64,000 nt of DNA from Nodosilinea nodulosa PCC 7104 (GCF_000309385.1 NZ_JH976537.1:268128-332127); one strand, 5' to 3'; shown: positions 54,058-63,200, numbered from the stretch's first letter. The notes: a model not told the origin generated them from the letters alone. Numbers and translations are program-made.

Positions 54058-55368
54058 ATGACCACTCCCTACGCCCACCGTCGTCAACGTGCAATGGACC
54101 TCATCGGCGGGGGGACCGCCATCTTCGCCAGTGCCCCTCCGGCGGTGATGCACAACGATGTGGACTATCCCTTTCGTCAGGACAGCAACTTCTACTACCT
54201 GACAGGCTTTAACGAGCCAGGAGCCGTAGCGGTGCTGGCCCCCCACCACGACGAGCACAAGTTTGTGCTGTTTGTGCGGCCCAAAGATCCTGAAAAAGAA
54301 ACCTGGTCGGGCTACCGGGTCGGGGTCGAGAAAGCTAAGGAACAGCTCGGAGCCGATCAGGTTTACCCAATTGCCGAACTCGATGAGCACCTGCCCAAGT
54401 ATTTGGAGCGGGCCGATCGCCTCTACTACCACTTCGGCCACGACCAGACGTTGAACAACCGGGTGATGCGCCACTGGCAGCGGCTGCTGGCCACCTACTA
54501 CAAGCGCGGCACTGGCCCGGTGGCGATCGAAGACGCCACGCTGATGATGCAGACCCTGCGGCGGGTGAAGTCGGCGGAGGAGCTGGAATCGCTGCGGCGG
54601 GCGATCGCAATTTCGGCCAAGGCCCACAACCACGCCCGCGACATCGCTCGACCGGGCCGCTACGAGTACGAAATTCAGGCCGAAATGGAGCACATCTTTC
54701 GCCTGGAGGGGGCCATGGGGCCAGCCTATACCTCAATTGTGGCCTCGGGGGTCAACGCCTGCATTCTGCACTACGTCGAAAACACCTGCCAGATGCGGGA
54801 GGGCGACCTGCTGCTGATCGACGCGGGCTGCGCGGTGGACTACTACAACGCCGACATCACCCGCACCTTCCCGGTGGGGGGGCGCTTTAGCGACGAGCAG
54901 CGGATTTTGTACGAGCTGGTGCTGGAGGCACAGCTGCGGGCGATCGCCGCCGTCAAACCCGGTGCCCCCTTCAACGAGTTTCACGATGCCGCCACCCGCA
55001 CGATCACCGAGGGGCTGGTAGAGCTGGGCCTGCTGGCGGGCAACATCGACACCCTGATCGAAGAGAAAAAGCACAAGGCCTTTTTCATGCACGGCACCGG
55101 CCACTTTTTAGGCCTAGACGTGCATGATGCGGGCATTTTGCGGAACCCCGACAAAACCTGGAAGCCATTTGAAGTCGGCAACGTGGTCACTGTCGAGCCG
55201 GGAATTTATATTTCCCCCACCTACGAGCCGGTGGAGGGCCAGCCCCAGATTGACGATCGCTGGCGCGGTATCGGCATTCGCATTGAAGACGATGTGATGG
55301 TTACTGAGGGGGGCTGCGAGGTGCTGACAGCGGCGGTGCCTAAAACCCTGGAGGAGATGGAGCGTTAG
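54058..55368 (+). CDS. pepP: Xaa-Pro aminopeptidase P family
   Basis: 436 residues. Removes N-terminal residues before proline. Creatinase-like N-terminal domain (RRQRAMDLIGGGTAIFASAPPAVMHNDVDYPFRQDSNFYYLTGFNEPGAVAVL), then a pita-bread catalytic domain with the five metal ligands: Asp in LLIDAGCAVDYYNAD and DITRTFPVGG, His in HGTGHFLGLDVHD, Glu in VVTVEPGIYI, Glu in GIRIEDDVMVTEGG. Normal length. The following small membrane protein gene begins on the stop codon, so they are translationally coupled. Confidence 0.95.
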   Translation: MTTPYAHRRQRAMDLIGGGTAIFASAPPAVMHNDVDYPFRQDSNFYYLTGFNEPGAVAVLAPHHDEHKFVLFVRPKDPEKETWSGYRVGVEKAKEQLGADQVYPIAELDEHLPKYLERADRLYYHFGHDQTLNNRVMRHWQRLLATYYKRGTGPVAIEDATLMMQTLRRVKSAEELESLRRAIAISAKAHNHARDIARPGRYEYEIQAEMEHIFRLEGAMGPAYTSIVASGVNACILHYVENTCQMREGDLLLIDAGCAVDYYNADITRTFPVGGRFSDEQRILYELVLEAQLRAIAAVKPGAPFNEFHDAATRTITEGLVELGLLAGNIDTLIEEKKHKAFFMHGTGHFLGLDVHDAGILRNPDKTWKPFEVGNVVTVEPGIYISPTYEPVEGQPQIDDRWRGIGIRIEDDVMVTEGGCEVLTAAVPKTLEEMER

Positions 55369-55370
55369 TG

Positions 55371-55634
55371 ATGATCGGTAGCCAATCGACGGCAAAAACG
55401 ATGTTTCTCCTGGCCTCCATGGTGGGGTGGCTGATTGTGGGAGCGGCGATGATGTATCTGTTTCCTGCGATCGCCGACAGGGTTGTGGGCAACGATCTAA
55501 CCCATCTGTGGATGACCAACCTCGCCCGCAGCGGCTACAACCCAATCCTGGGTTGGGTTGGGGGCGGGGTGGCTCTGGCCATAACGGTAGCGGGCAACTG
55601 GGTTTGGTATCAGAACTTTGAGGGTAAACGCTGA
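55371..55634 (+). CDS. Small two-helix membrane protein
   Basis: 87 residues with helices FLLASMVGWLIVGAAMMYLF and LGWVGGGVALAITVAGNWVW separated by a short loop. A GTG overlapping the pepP stop codon is an alternative start. I recognise no family. It is the last chromosomal gene before the tRNA and the CAST. Terminal KR suggests the C terminus stays in the cytoplasm. Confidence 0.6.
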   Translation: MIGSQSTAKTMFLLASMVGWLIVGAAMMYLFPAIADRVVGNDLTHLWMTNLARSGYNPILGWVGGGVALAITVAGNWVWYQNFEGKR

Positions 55635-55764
55635 GCCGCCACGGCCGACAGTATGCCAGTAAGTCCGCAGGGCGATCGGGAGCTGCCTTGGAATGAGAAT
55701 CCATTCCAGAATTGACCAAAACTGCTCCATGCTCTGGTAATATAAAAAACTGCAAATGCAGCAC

Positions 55765-55837
<73 letters not shown>

Positions 55838-55841
55838 TATG

Positions 55842-55975
55842 TGTACTTGTGTCGAATAACAGATTGCTTGTCATCGTTAACAGATTCGTGTCGTTTTAAC
55901 GGTTTACCTGTCGTTTTTAACAGATTTCTGTCGTCAAGGCGTTTTTACTGATCGTTAACGCGCTATATGTCGCCT
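55842..55975. promoter_or_regulatory. CAST left end with TnsB-type binding repeats
   Basis: Begins TGTAC, like other V-K left ends. TGTC motifs start at 55850, 55869, 55889, 55909, 55929 and 55968, i.e. 19, 20, 20, 20 and 39 bp apart. Most are preceded or followed by AACAGATT- or TTTAAC-like sequence, so the repeating unit is about 20 bp. This is what an array of TnsB sites should look like. The binding itself is inferred from the family. Confidence 0.82.
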
Positions 55976-55983
55976 TTATGCCG

Positions 55984-56013
55984 TTGTAAGGCAGGCGCTC
56001 CTTTCAATCCACC
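55984..56013 (-). CRISPR. Delocalised homing crRNA unit targeting tRNA-Val
   Basis: On the minus strand a short repeat remnant ending GGTGGATTGAAAG (56013-56001) is followed by a 17-nt spacer, GAGCGCCTGCCTTACAA (56000-55984). The spacer is identical to 55786-55802 of the tRNA-Val gene, and the eighteenth base differs. In the target the bases just 5' are GGTA, a GTN-type PAM as used by V-K systems. A short, separate spacer at the transposon end with a tRNA target is the known design of V-K homing guides. Confidence 0.9.
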
Positions 56014-56100
56014 TGTGTACAGTATAAGCCAAGAGATCAAACGTATTGCCTGGCCTTCAGATTGAGACTGCGAGACTTTTGGAAAGATTGCCTTGGAAAG

Positions 56101-56730
56101 CTTTCAATTGTTCTTGTGCCTCAAAGTGTAAGGCAGCCGAATACCGCGCCTAGCCAAGTCCCACGTTTGCTAGAGACCTTTTAATTGTTCAAATGCCTCA
56201 AAGGGTGAGGCAACCTCCGAGTATTGACCAGGTGAATCGCTCTGAGCATTACATCTTTCAATCGTTCCCATGCCTTGCAGGGTGAGGCAACGTGGGAAAG
56301 ACCAAAGGCTTTATAGCCACCTCTCTCTTTCAATCGTTCCTATGCCTCGAAGGGTGAGGCAACTCTGATTAAAGCTGCCAGCGAGGATGTGGATGCGGAC
56401 TTTCAATCGTTCCCATGCCTCGAAGGGTGAGGCAACGGCTTGTGACTGACCCGAACCAAACCTATTGGTGGCTTTCAATCGTTCCCATGCCTCGAAGGGT
56501 GAGGCAACGAGTCCCTACAGGATGAGGGGATCGCTGCATCCTTCTTTCAATCGTTCCCATGCCTCGAAGGGTGAGGCAACCCAACCGCCGCGATCGGTGA
56601 CGATCGCGAAATGAGACGCCTTTCAATCGTTCCCATGCCTCGAAGGGTGAGGCAACTCCGTGGTGCAGGTAATGGCGACCTTCCCGCTGAGTGCTTTCAA
56701 TCGTTCCCATGCCTCGAAGGGTGAGGCAAC
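56101..56730 (-). CRISPR. CRISPR array, nine 37-bp repeats, eight spacers
   Basis: Repeats begin at 56101, 56178, 56255, 56327, 56400, 56472, 56544, 56620 and 56694. Read on the minus strand they start GTTGCCTCACCCTTCGAGGC and end GGGAACGATTGAAAG. Spacers are 35 to 40 bp. The five repeats nearest cas12k are identical; the repeats at 56327 (one change) and 56255 differ slightly, and the two farthest (56178 and 56101) are clearly degenerate. This fits minus-strand transcription from the cas12k side with decay at the trailer. An internal GCCTC/GAGGC hairpin is conserved. The interval 56014-56100 separates the array from the homing unit. No spacer matches anything I recognise in this window. Confidence 0.95.
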
Positions 56731-56924
56731 CCCTGGGAGCTGTAACCCTGATTCAGCAAGCTTTTAAGAGCCCTTTTTGGCAAAGGTCAGCTTGCAAGGA
56801 AAATCAAGTTGTCTTAAGTGCTACTTTAACTCTTGCCAATAGGCTGAAAGTCTTAGACAGCATATGCTTCACGCTTTTGACAAACCCTCCAGGGATTTTG
56901 CCCTTGCTTAGGTTTGCCAAATTT

Positions 56925-57135
56925 AGGGTTTGGGTGGATTCCTCCTTGATCGGAGGTGTAAGCGGTAACCATCACTACGGAACCCGTGCCCTCTAATCGC
57001 CAGCGCACCAACGATCTTTGGGTGGACAGTCACCTGAGCCAGAAAGCAAGACTGCTTAACAGGCAGTCAAATCAGCTCGCATTTAGCACAACACATTGGC
57101 CATTACTGGCATGAGCTGCGGCGCTAGGAACAGCA
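56925..57135 (-). ncRNA. tracrRNA of the V-K system
   Basis: Located between cas12k and the array, same strand. Read 5' to 3' it contains blocks shared, from memory, with the Scytonema hofmanni V-K tracrRNA: TAGCGCCGCA near the start, TTTGACTG...CAGTCTTGCTTTCTG (a stem-loop) in the middle, GTAGTG near the 3' side and the hairpin CTCCGATCAAGGAG followed by AATCCACCC. The last segment is the anti-repeat: AATCCACC pairs perfectly with GGTGGATT of the homing repeat. Boundaries are estimates (about 210 nt, similar to known ones). The 56731-56924 interval between it and the array is the array leader. Confidence 0.85.
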
Positions 57136-57144
57136 TAATAGTAC

Positions 57145-59091
57145 CTATGAACCAGTGTCAAGGATTTTCCTGACGTTTCGTGCTTGAAACCCTGCGATCG
57201 CGACCTCCCGTGCCTTGTCCTGAGGACTACCTGTAAGGGGTTGTTTGATCGTTTCCACTGATAGCCCTGCTTGCAGAGCTTTGCTTTCAATCTTTTGAGC
57301 TAGCCGGTTGTAGCTCCAACGGTGAATGCTGGTGCGATAGTCTAGGGCGTATTTAGCCTGGATTTCCTTAAGGGTCGTCTTTTGCTCTGCCTTAGCCTTG
57401 ACCTCGCTCTCGATGATTTCGCGGATGTTGGCTAGGTCACCGAGCACTATGCTGCTGGCGTTGTACTGCTGAGCAATTTGGACAATAGCTTTTGCGATTA
57501 GCGAATCGATCTGGTCTCCTAAGCCTTCCTTAGAAATGCGGTTGGGAGCAAACTTCAGCTGTTTGCTGCGCCGTAGCTGGGCCTTTTTCCGTTGGCGCTG
57601 GCGCTGCCGGTTGAGCAGCTTATGATCGTCGCCAAGCAGTTGTCGAATGCTTCGATAGGCAATGGCTTGGCCTGTAGTGATATCTACGATAGCTAGAGTG
57701 GCGGGCTTATCTAAGCCAAAGCTTACCCCAGCGAGGACTGTTGGACTTCCCTCATAGAGGGGGCGGCTAGGACGGGGAAATGGGTTCTGAAGCAGAGCTA
57801 AGGTCTTTTCCTTCTTGCGAACAGAGTCTTCCTGCTCGTTGGTCAAGTTGCCTTTGGCCTTTGTACCAGAGATCATCTGGGCAATTTTGGAGGCTTTTTC
57901 TTGACTAGCTTTTTCGGTACCTTCCTTTGTCCAGAGCAGGGTATCGACACTGCAAAACAAAACCAGTCGGTTTCGATCCCAAGGGTTGCCTTTGCCAGCG
58001 TCTAATCGCCAGCTAATGCGGCCTGAGCGAAGCGTTAGAGCACCAGCAGAGTGTGATTTTCTGCCCTGTTTTTTGATGGTTTGATCGTCTAGGAAGCGTT
58101 GAAACCAGTGGAGTTGGCGGATATCGCAGTGGATCTCAAATGAATGCTCGGCTAGCCCATTGAAGCTCACGCAGAGTCGTCCCTTAGCATTCTGAGACCA
58201 TTTTAGGTCTTCGTTGGTCTCGTAGGCTATGGGAAAAGGTAGGGGGCTAGAATCTGTAAGAAGATCAGCTTGCCACGCAGCAGCTTCGGCTTCATCTTTT
58301 GGGACTTGCTGGACGGCCATCTTGAGGGTGTCAAGCCACTTTTCATCGGTTAAGTCGCGCCCTTTGGGCAGCCGAGTGCGGGCTAGCTGCTCAATGATCC
58401 GTTCTACTCGAATTTCGGCTTTGCGGCGGCGCTTCTGAAATTTCTTGGCATCCTCTGCCTTCGTGGGAATCTGGCAGTTGTGCTTGAGCAAATAGGCGAT
58501 CGCGCACTTAGACAAATCTGTTTCTGCGGTTTTGTATGCCTCAAATAGCCAAGGATAGAGGCTTTTACTGGGTTGGGCAGATTTCTCCTTCTGAGCCTTT
58601 TTCTGGGGGCAAGGAGATTTTTTTGATTTTTTGGCACTGGGGCTGGGAGGTGCCGCACCCTCAGCCTTGACCAAAAGCGCTGCCGCTTCGGCTCGAATGA
58701 CCCCTAGGTCTTGATTACAGGCGGCTATGAGTTCGTCATCGCTCTGGAGGATGGTGAGCCAGTGGGTTTGACCAGCCAACTGACTGTACAGACGCCGCCG
58801 CTTGGTGAGCCATGACTTGTAGATTCGCTTAACCAAATCTCGGCCAGCGTGATACCAGCGCCCTGGAATTCCCCGGAAAGCCGGATCCTCTTTTAGGGCT
58901 TTGCGCAGGTCTTCAAAAACATCGGCAGGAATTTTTCCTTTTTGGTTCCATTCTTCAAAATTGGGGTGCTGCCCTATTCTGACCAGCATCTCGTTGATGA
59001 ATGGGGTATAGATGTCGGCCATGAGATGCCAAAGGTACTGGCGGGTTGCTTCGCTCGCAACCAAACTACACTGAATTGTGATTTGGGCCAT
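57145..59091 (-). CDS. cas12k: Cas12k, nuclease-dead effector of a V-K CAST
   Basis: 648 residues, normal for Cas12k (about 640). The N terminus QITIQCSLVASEATRQYLWHLMADIYTPFINEMLVRIGQHPNFEEWNQKGKIP closely follows known Cas12k proteins, as does RWYHAGRDLVKRIYKSWL. A Lys/Ser/Pro-rich linker lies at about 145-172. The RuvC-like segments are degenerate: GVSFGLDKPATLAIVD (about 457-472) lacks the catalytic Asp, and SIVLGDLANIREI lacks the usual Glu, so it binds but does not cut DNA. It uses the tracrRNA and crRNA to find a target and recruits TniQ, TnsC and TnsB. Divergent from the helicase gene; the 187-bp gap shows no regulator gene. Confidence 0.93.
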   Translation of the reverse strand: MAQITIQCSLVASEATRQYLWHLMADIYTPFINEMLVRIGQHPNFEEWNQKGKIPADVFEDLRKALKEDPAFRGIPGRWYHAGRDLVKRIYKSWLTKRRRLYSQLAGQTHWLTILQSDDELIAACNQDLGVIRAEAAALLVKAEGAAPPSPSAKKSKKSPCPQKKAQKEKSAQPSKSLYPWLFEAYKTAETDLSKCAIAYLLKHNCQIPTKAEDAKKFQKRRRKAEIRVERIIEQLARTRLPKGRDLTDEKWLDTLKMAVQQVPKDEAEAAAWQADLLTDSSPLPFPIAYETNEDLKWSQNAKGRLCVSFNGLAEHSFEIHCDIRQLHWFQRFLDDQTIKKQGRKSHSAGALTLRSGRISWRLDAGKGNPWDRNRLVLFCSVDTLLWTKEGTEKASQEKASKIAQMISGTKAKGNLTNEQEDSVRKKEKTLALLQNPFPRPSRPLYEGSPTVLAGVSFGLDKPATLAIVDITTGQAIAYRSIRQLLGDDHKLLNRQRQRQRKKAQLRRSKQLKFAPNRISKEGLGDQIDSLIAKAIVQIAQQYNASSIVLGDLANIREIIESEVKAKAEQKTTLKEIQAKYALDYRTSIHRWSYNRLAQKIESKALQAGLSVETIKQPLTGSPQDKAREVAIAGFQARNVRKILDTGS

Positions 59092-59278
59092 AGCTAAAGT
59101 AGTTCATTTGAACTAAATATATGCAACTATTCCTTTAGGGCGCAATAGCCTTTGTTCCCAAACCTCAGGTTTTAATGATGCAATGTGTTAACTGCCTCTT
59201 AAGTTTGCAAAACTCGCCGGATTGGCCTGGCTAAAGTGGGCAGTATTAAGCAGGCATGCCCTCATAGGCCGCATCTGA

Positions 59279-62260
59279 ATGACCAAGCCTAAATTTCAAC
59301 TTCAGGACTTGCTGGCCCAAGGCGAATCTGCCCTAACGGCGGTCAGTACCCTGCTTGGTCAAGCATTTGCAGTGCTCGACTGTAGCGGTGTTAATGAGCT
59401 GTCCCAGGATGAACTGACAGCGCTATTCTCTGGAATACCGGCTGATTGGCAGTTTGTTGAGCTGGGCGGTGTGATTGATGCCAACAGCTTGAGTGAATCT
59501 CTGGCGACTCAGATTTGTAGCTGGGTAGATGGAGATTCTGCTGAGCCGGAGCAGCCCGCCGCCGCGAATAGACAGGGGATTGGTGCTGACCAGATCAAGC
59601 CTAACGCTGTTCTCAAGGGCAGATTCTTCCCAGAGCCAGTGAAGGTCTTAGTCGCAGAACTGGTCGGTGATGCAATCAAGATTGTTGGTCAGGGGTTGAC
59701 GACCAATCAAACCTATACCCCGATCCTGACGCGGGAGCAGCTTGCCCAGCTTGAGGTAAGCCCTGATAAAGCACCGTTCGATGGAGATTCTCAGCGGTTT
59801 CGCTTGGGGGTTGAAGCCATGCGTCTGGGATTAGCCCATGAGTATGACCCCTATTTTTCGCTGACCATCGCCCGAGTGGATCCTCTCCCTCACCAGCTTG
59901 AGGCGGTGTATGAGTATTTTCTCAAACAGCCCCGGATTCGCTTTCTGCTGGCGGATGACCCAGGGGCTGGAAAAACCATTATGGCGGGGTTGCTGCTGAA
60001 GGAACTGAAAATTCGGGGGCTGGCTAAGCGGACGCTGATTGTGGCTCCCGCCAACCTCACGTTCCAGTGGCAGCGGGAGATGAAAGACAAATTCCGCGAA
60101 GATTTTGAGGTGATTCGGGGCGACGTGCTGCGGGCCAACTACGGTATGAACCCCTGGCAGGATCGCAACCAGGTGGTGACCTCAGTATCTTGGGTGTCGC
60201 GGATTCAGGATGCTCAGGAGAGCTTGCTGCGATCGCATTGGGACCTAATCATTGTGGATGAAGCTCACAAGATGAGCGCCTACAGTACCGACAAAAAGAC
60301 CCTGGCCTACCAACTGGGGGAAAAACTGTCGGATCTGACCGATCACTACCTGCTGATGACCGCTACCCCCCACAAAGGAGATCCGAAAAATTTCTGTTTA
60401 TTCCTTGAGCTGCTAGATCGCGATGTCTACGGCGACGTCAGCAGCCTGGAAGAGGCCATGCACCGCAATAATGCGCCGTTTTACCTGCGGCGGGTGAAAG
60501 AGGCGCTGGTGACTTTCCCAGACCCGGAGACGGGCAAGCCCAAGAAACTGTTCACTAATCGGCGGGTAGACACCCTTGAGTTCAAAATCGACTCAGATGA
60601 GCTGGACTTTTATGATGAGCTGACCCGCTACGTTGAAGACCAGTCCATCAAGGCCGCCCAGGATGACTCGGCCAAGGGGCGTGCCCTGGGGTTCACCATG
60701 GCCATGCTCCAGCGGCGGTTTGCCTCTAGCATTTACGCGGTGCGGCGCAGTCTGGAGCGCATGCGAGACAAGCGACAGAAGATATTGGAAGACCCTGAGG
60801 GTTACCGACAGTCTGTCATTAGCCGCAAGCGGCCCGATGACTTTGAGGACTTGACGGAGGAAGAACAAGAGAAAATCCTCAGCGATCTGGAATCCGTAGT
60901 GGCATCGGTGAACCCCCATGACCTGCGGGAGGAAATTGTTCAGCTTGAGCGTTTGATTAAGCTGGCCAAGCATCTGGAAGAGCGAGAAGTTGAGTCCAAG
61001 CTGGTGAAGCTAAAGGACGCGTTGACCAAGCAGGGCATCTTCAGCGACCCCAAGATGAAATTGCTCATTTTTACCGAGCACAAGGACACCCTAGATTTCT
61101 TGGTAGGCAAGCTGCGGGATTGGCGGCTTAGCGTCACTCAAATCCATGGGGGCATGAAGGTTGGCGATCGCGACACCCCCAATACCCGCATTTACTCAGA
61201 GCGTGAGTTTCGGGAAGACTGCCAAGTGCTGGTAGCTACCGAAGCCGCAGGGGAAGGCATCAACCTGCAATTTTGCTGGTTCATGATCAACTACGACATA
61301 CCCTGGAACCCGGTGCGGCTAGAGCAGCGTATGGGCCGCATCCACCGCTATGGCCAGGAGAAAGACTGCCTGATTTTCAATTTTGTTTCTACAAACACCC
61401 GCGAGGGGCGGGTCTTTTGGAAACTGTTTGAGCGGGTCAAGGCGATCGAGAATGACTTGGATCCAGAGCGAACGGGCAAGGTATTTAACGTGCTGGGCGA
61501 CGTTTTCCCTTCTAACCAGATTGAGAAGATGCTGCGGGATATGTATGCCCGCAATTTAACCGAGGACGTGATCAAGAGCCGGATTGTGGAGCAGGTAGAT
61601 ACAGAGCGCCTGCGACGGCTGACGGAATCGGCTTTGGAGGGGTTAGCCAAGCGGGAGCTAAACCTGGGGTCGATGATTGGTAAGTCGGCAGAGGCGAAGG
61701 AACGCCGACTGGTGCCGGAGGTGATCCACGATTTCTTTATTCAGGCGGCACCTATTAGCGGCATCTTCCCCAAGGCCGTGGGCAAGCGGCCCGTTTACCG
61801 CATTGGCCGAGTGCCCCGGTCTCTGTGGTCGATTGGCGATCAGCTAGAGCCTCGCTGGGGGCGGTTGGGTAAGGAGTATAAGCAAGTCGCCTTTGCCAAG
61901 GAGCTTACCCAGGATGACCCCACCCTAGAGTGGGTAACGCCTGGGCATCCGTTGTTTGAGGCGGTGCGGGAGGATGTATTTAATCAGGTGCAGGATGACC
62001 TGCGGCGGGGAGCTATCTTCTACGATCTGAAGCGAGAGCACCCGGCTCGGCTGGATGTGTTTTCGGCGGCAATCCAAGATGGCCGGAGTCATGTGCTGCA
62101 TCGACGATTGTTTGTGGTGCAGACGGAAATGGACGGCCAGATGGTGGTCAAGCAGCCCACATTGTTTTTAGATTTGGTGCCTTTGGAAAAGGCTAAGGAT
62201 GCTAAGGGAGAAGCCAAGGTGACTGTGCCCGATGACAGCCGTTTACCCCGGCAAGACTAG
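59279..62260 (+). CDS. SNF2-family helicase, CAST cargo, likely defence protein
   Basis: 993 residues. Walker A ADDPGAGKTIMAGLL (about 228-240), DEAH box IIVDEAHKMS (about 326), TATPHKGDPKNF (motif III), and helicase C with LIFTEHKDT, VATEAAGEGINLQ and QRMGRIHRYGQ (motif VI). The N-terminal 90 residues look specific. Helicases of this type, usually continuing into a DUF3883 domain, occur in restriction-like anti-phage loci (DrmD of class 1 DISARM is one example); assignment to a named system needs the genes beyond the window. The TAG stop is followed in the same frame by the DUF3883 gene, so it may once have been one protein. Confidence 0.88.
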   Translation: MTKPKFQLQDLLAQGESALTAVSTLLGQAFAVLDCSGVNELSQDELTALFSGIPADWQFVELGGVIDANSLSESLATQICSWVDGDSAEPEQPAAANRQGIGADQIKPNAVLKGRFFPEPVKVLVAELVGDAIKIVGQGLTTNQTYTPILTREQLAQLEVSPDKAPFDGDSQRFRLGVEAMRLGLAHEYDPYFSLTIARVDPLPHQLEAVYEYFLKQPRIRFLLADDPGAGKTIMAGLLLKELKIRGLAKRTLIVAPANLTFQWQREMKDKFREDFEVIRGDVLRANYGMNPWQDRNQVVTSVSWVSRIQDAQESLLRSHWDLIIVDEAHKMSAYSTDKKTLAYQLGEKLSDLTDHYLLMTATPHKGDPKNFCLFLELLDRDVYGDVSSLEEAMHRNNAPFYLRRVKEALVTFPDPETGKPKKLFTNRRVDTLEFKIDSDELDFYDELTRYVEDQSIKAAQDDSAKGRALGFTMAMLQRRFASSIYAVRRSLERMRDKRQKILEDPEGYRQSVISRKRPDDFEDLTEEEQEKILSDLESVVASVNPHDLREEIVQLERLIKLAKHLEEREVESKLVKLKDALTKQGIFSDPKMKLLIFTEHKDTLDFLVGKLRDWRLSVTQIHGGMKVGDRDTPNTRIYSEREFREDCQVLVATEAAGEGINLQFCWFMINYDIPWNPVRLEQRMGRIHRYGQEKDCLIFNFVSTNTREGRVFWKLFERVKAIENDLDPERTGKVFNVLGDVFPSNQIEKMLRDMYARNLTEDVIKSRIVEQVDTERLRRLTESALEGLAKRELNLGSMIGKSAEAKERRLVPEVIHDFFIQAAPISGIFPKAVGKRPVYRIGRVPRSLWSIGDQLEPRWGRLGKEYKQVAFAKELTQDDPTLEWVTPGHPLFEAVREDVFNQVQDDLRRGAIFYDLKREHPARLDVFSAAIQDGRSHVLHRRLFVVQTEMDGQMVVKQPTLFLDLVPLEKAKDAKGEAKVTVPDDSRLPRQD

Positions 62261-62269
62261 GTTGAGCAA

Positions 62270-63031
62270 GTGCTGATTGAGCAGGCATTGAGCCCATTTT
62301 CAGAAGAGATTCAGGCTGAGCGGCAGAAGGATGTCAGCACCATTCGGGAGCATTTGGAAATTAGCCTGAATGCGATTATCGATCGCGTCCAGTGCCAGTT
62401 TGCGGAGTTGCTGTCTCAGAAGGAGTCGGGCTCTCAGGAGTCTGGTCTGGATGGGCGGATGAAGCAGACTGAAGACCGCCTGTTTGAGCTGAATGGACGG
62501 CTAGAAAAGCGCCTGGCAGAGCTGGAGCAAGAGCAGAGCTGTGCGATCGCAGATATTCGCCACTATGGCCAGGCCTGGGTGCTGCCCCACCCAGAGCGCA
62601 ATTCGCCCGAGATGGCCTCGATGGTGAGTAATGAGGAGATTGAGAAGGCTGCGGTGGATGCGGTCATTGCCTATGAAGAGGCACGGGGTTGGCAGGTGGA
62701 GAGTGTGGAGTCTGAGAACCGAGGGTTTGACCTGATTTCTCGCAAGCCTCACCCAGAGGATCCGAAGACTGCTATTGCGGTGCGGTTTATTGAGGTGAAG
62801 GGGCGATCGCAGGTGGGGGAGGTGGCGTTAACAGCTAATGAGTACAAAACCGCCCAACGGATGCGGCAAGATTACTGGTTGTATGTCGTGTTTAACTGCG
62901 CCACCCAACCAGAGGTAAACCTGATTCAAGACCCGGCCCAGATGGGCTGGGAGCCTGTGGTGAAGGTTGAGCACTATCGAGTAGGGCTACAGGAACTGAA
63001 AAAGCAGATTCGAGAGGCAGGAGAAGCCTGA
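62270..63031 (+). CDS. DUF3883 domain protein, in-frame continuation of the helicase
   Basis: 253 residues from a GTG; frame identical to the preceding helicase, with a single TAG (62258-62260) between. An N-terminal coiled coil (FSEEIQAERQKDVSTIREHLEISLNAIID and KQTEDRLFELNGRLEKRLAELEQEQS) leads to NEEIEKAAVDAVIAYEEARGWQVESVESENRGFDLISRKPHPEDPKTAIAVRFIEVKGRSQVGEVALTANEYKTAQRMRQDYWLYVVFN, the DUF3883 domain, with a PD-(D/E)xK-like FIEVKGR. In related proteins the two parts are fused, so this is either a split gene, an amber readthrough product or a fresh nonsense mutation. No Shine-Dalgarno is seen for the GTG. Confidence 0.8.
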   Translation: MLIEQALSPFSEEIQAERQKDVSTIREHLEISLNAIIDRVQCQFAELLSQKESGSQESGLDGRMKQTEDRLFELNGRLEKRLAELEQEQSCAIADIRHYGQAWVLPHPERNSPEMASMVSNEEIEKAAVDAVIAYEEARGWQVESVESENRGFDLISRKPHPEDPKTAIAVRFIEVKGRSQVGEVALTANEYKTAQRMRQDYWLYVVFNCATQPEVNLIQDPAQMGWEPVVKVEHYRVGLQELKKQIREAGEA

Positions 63032-63200
63032 CGATTCCTGACCCAATGCCCACTCGCTGACAATACTATCTGGCCAAGGCTAAGTTCTCACAAGAGAGGG
63101 GGTTGGATGGATCCATCAGGCATAGAAAATTTCTTTATTTGACAAGGCTTACTATGATGAACACTAGAAGAAATATACTTCTACTGCGCGGGAGTAGCGA

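Noticed and set aside
56101..56730. Treating the array as an ordinary type I or III locus
   Set aside because: No cas1, cas2 or other cas genes are in the window and the array lies in the canonical Cas12k position. The repeat mismatch with the tracrRNA keeps the question open, and it is listed as a finding instead.
57145..59091. Reading the 648-residue protein as a TnpB-type IS transposase accessory
   Set aside because: Its N terminus, length and position beside tracrRNA, array and homing guide match Cas12k; RuvC residues are degenerate, and no TnpA or IS200/605 ends are present.
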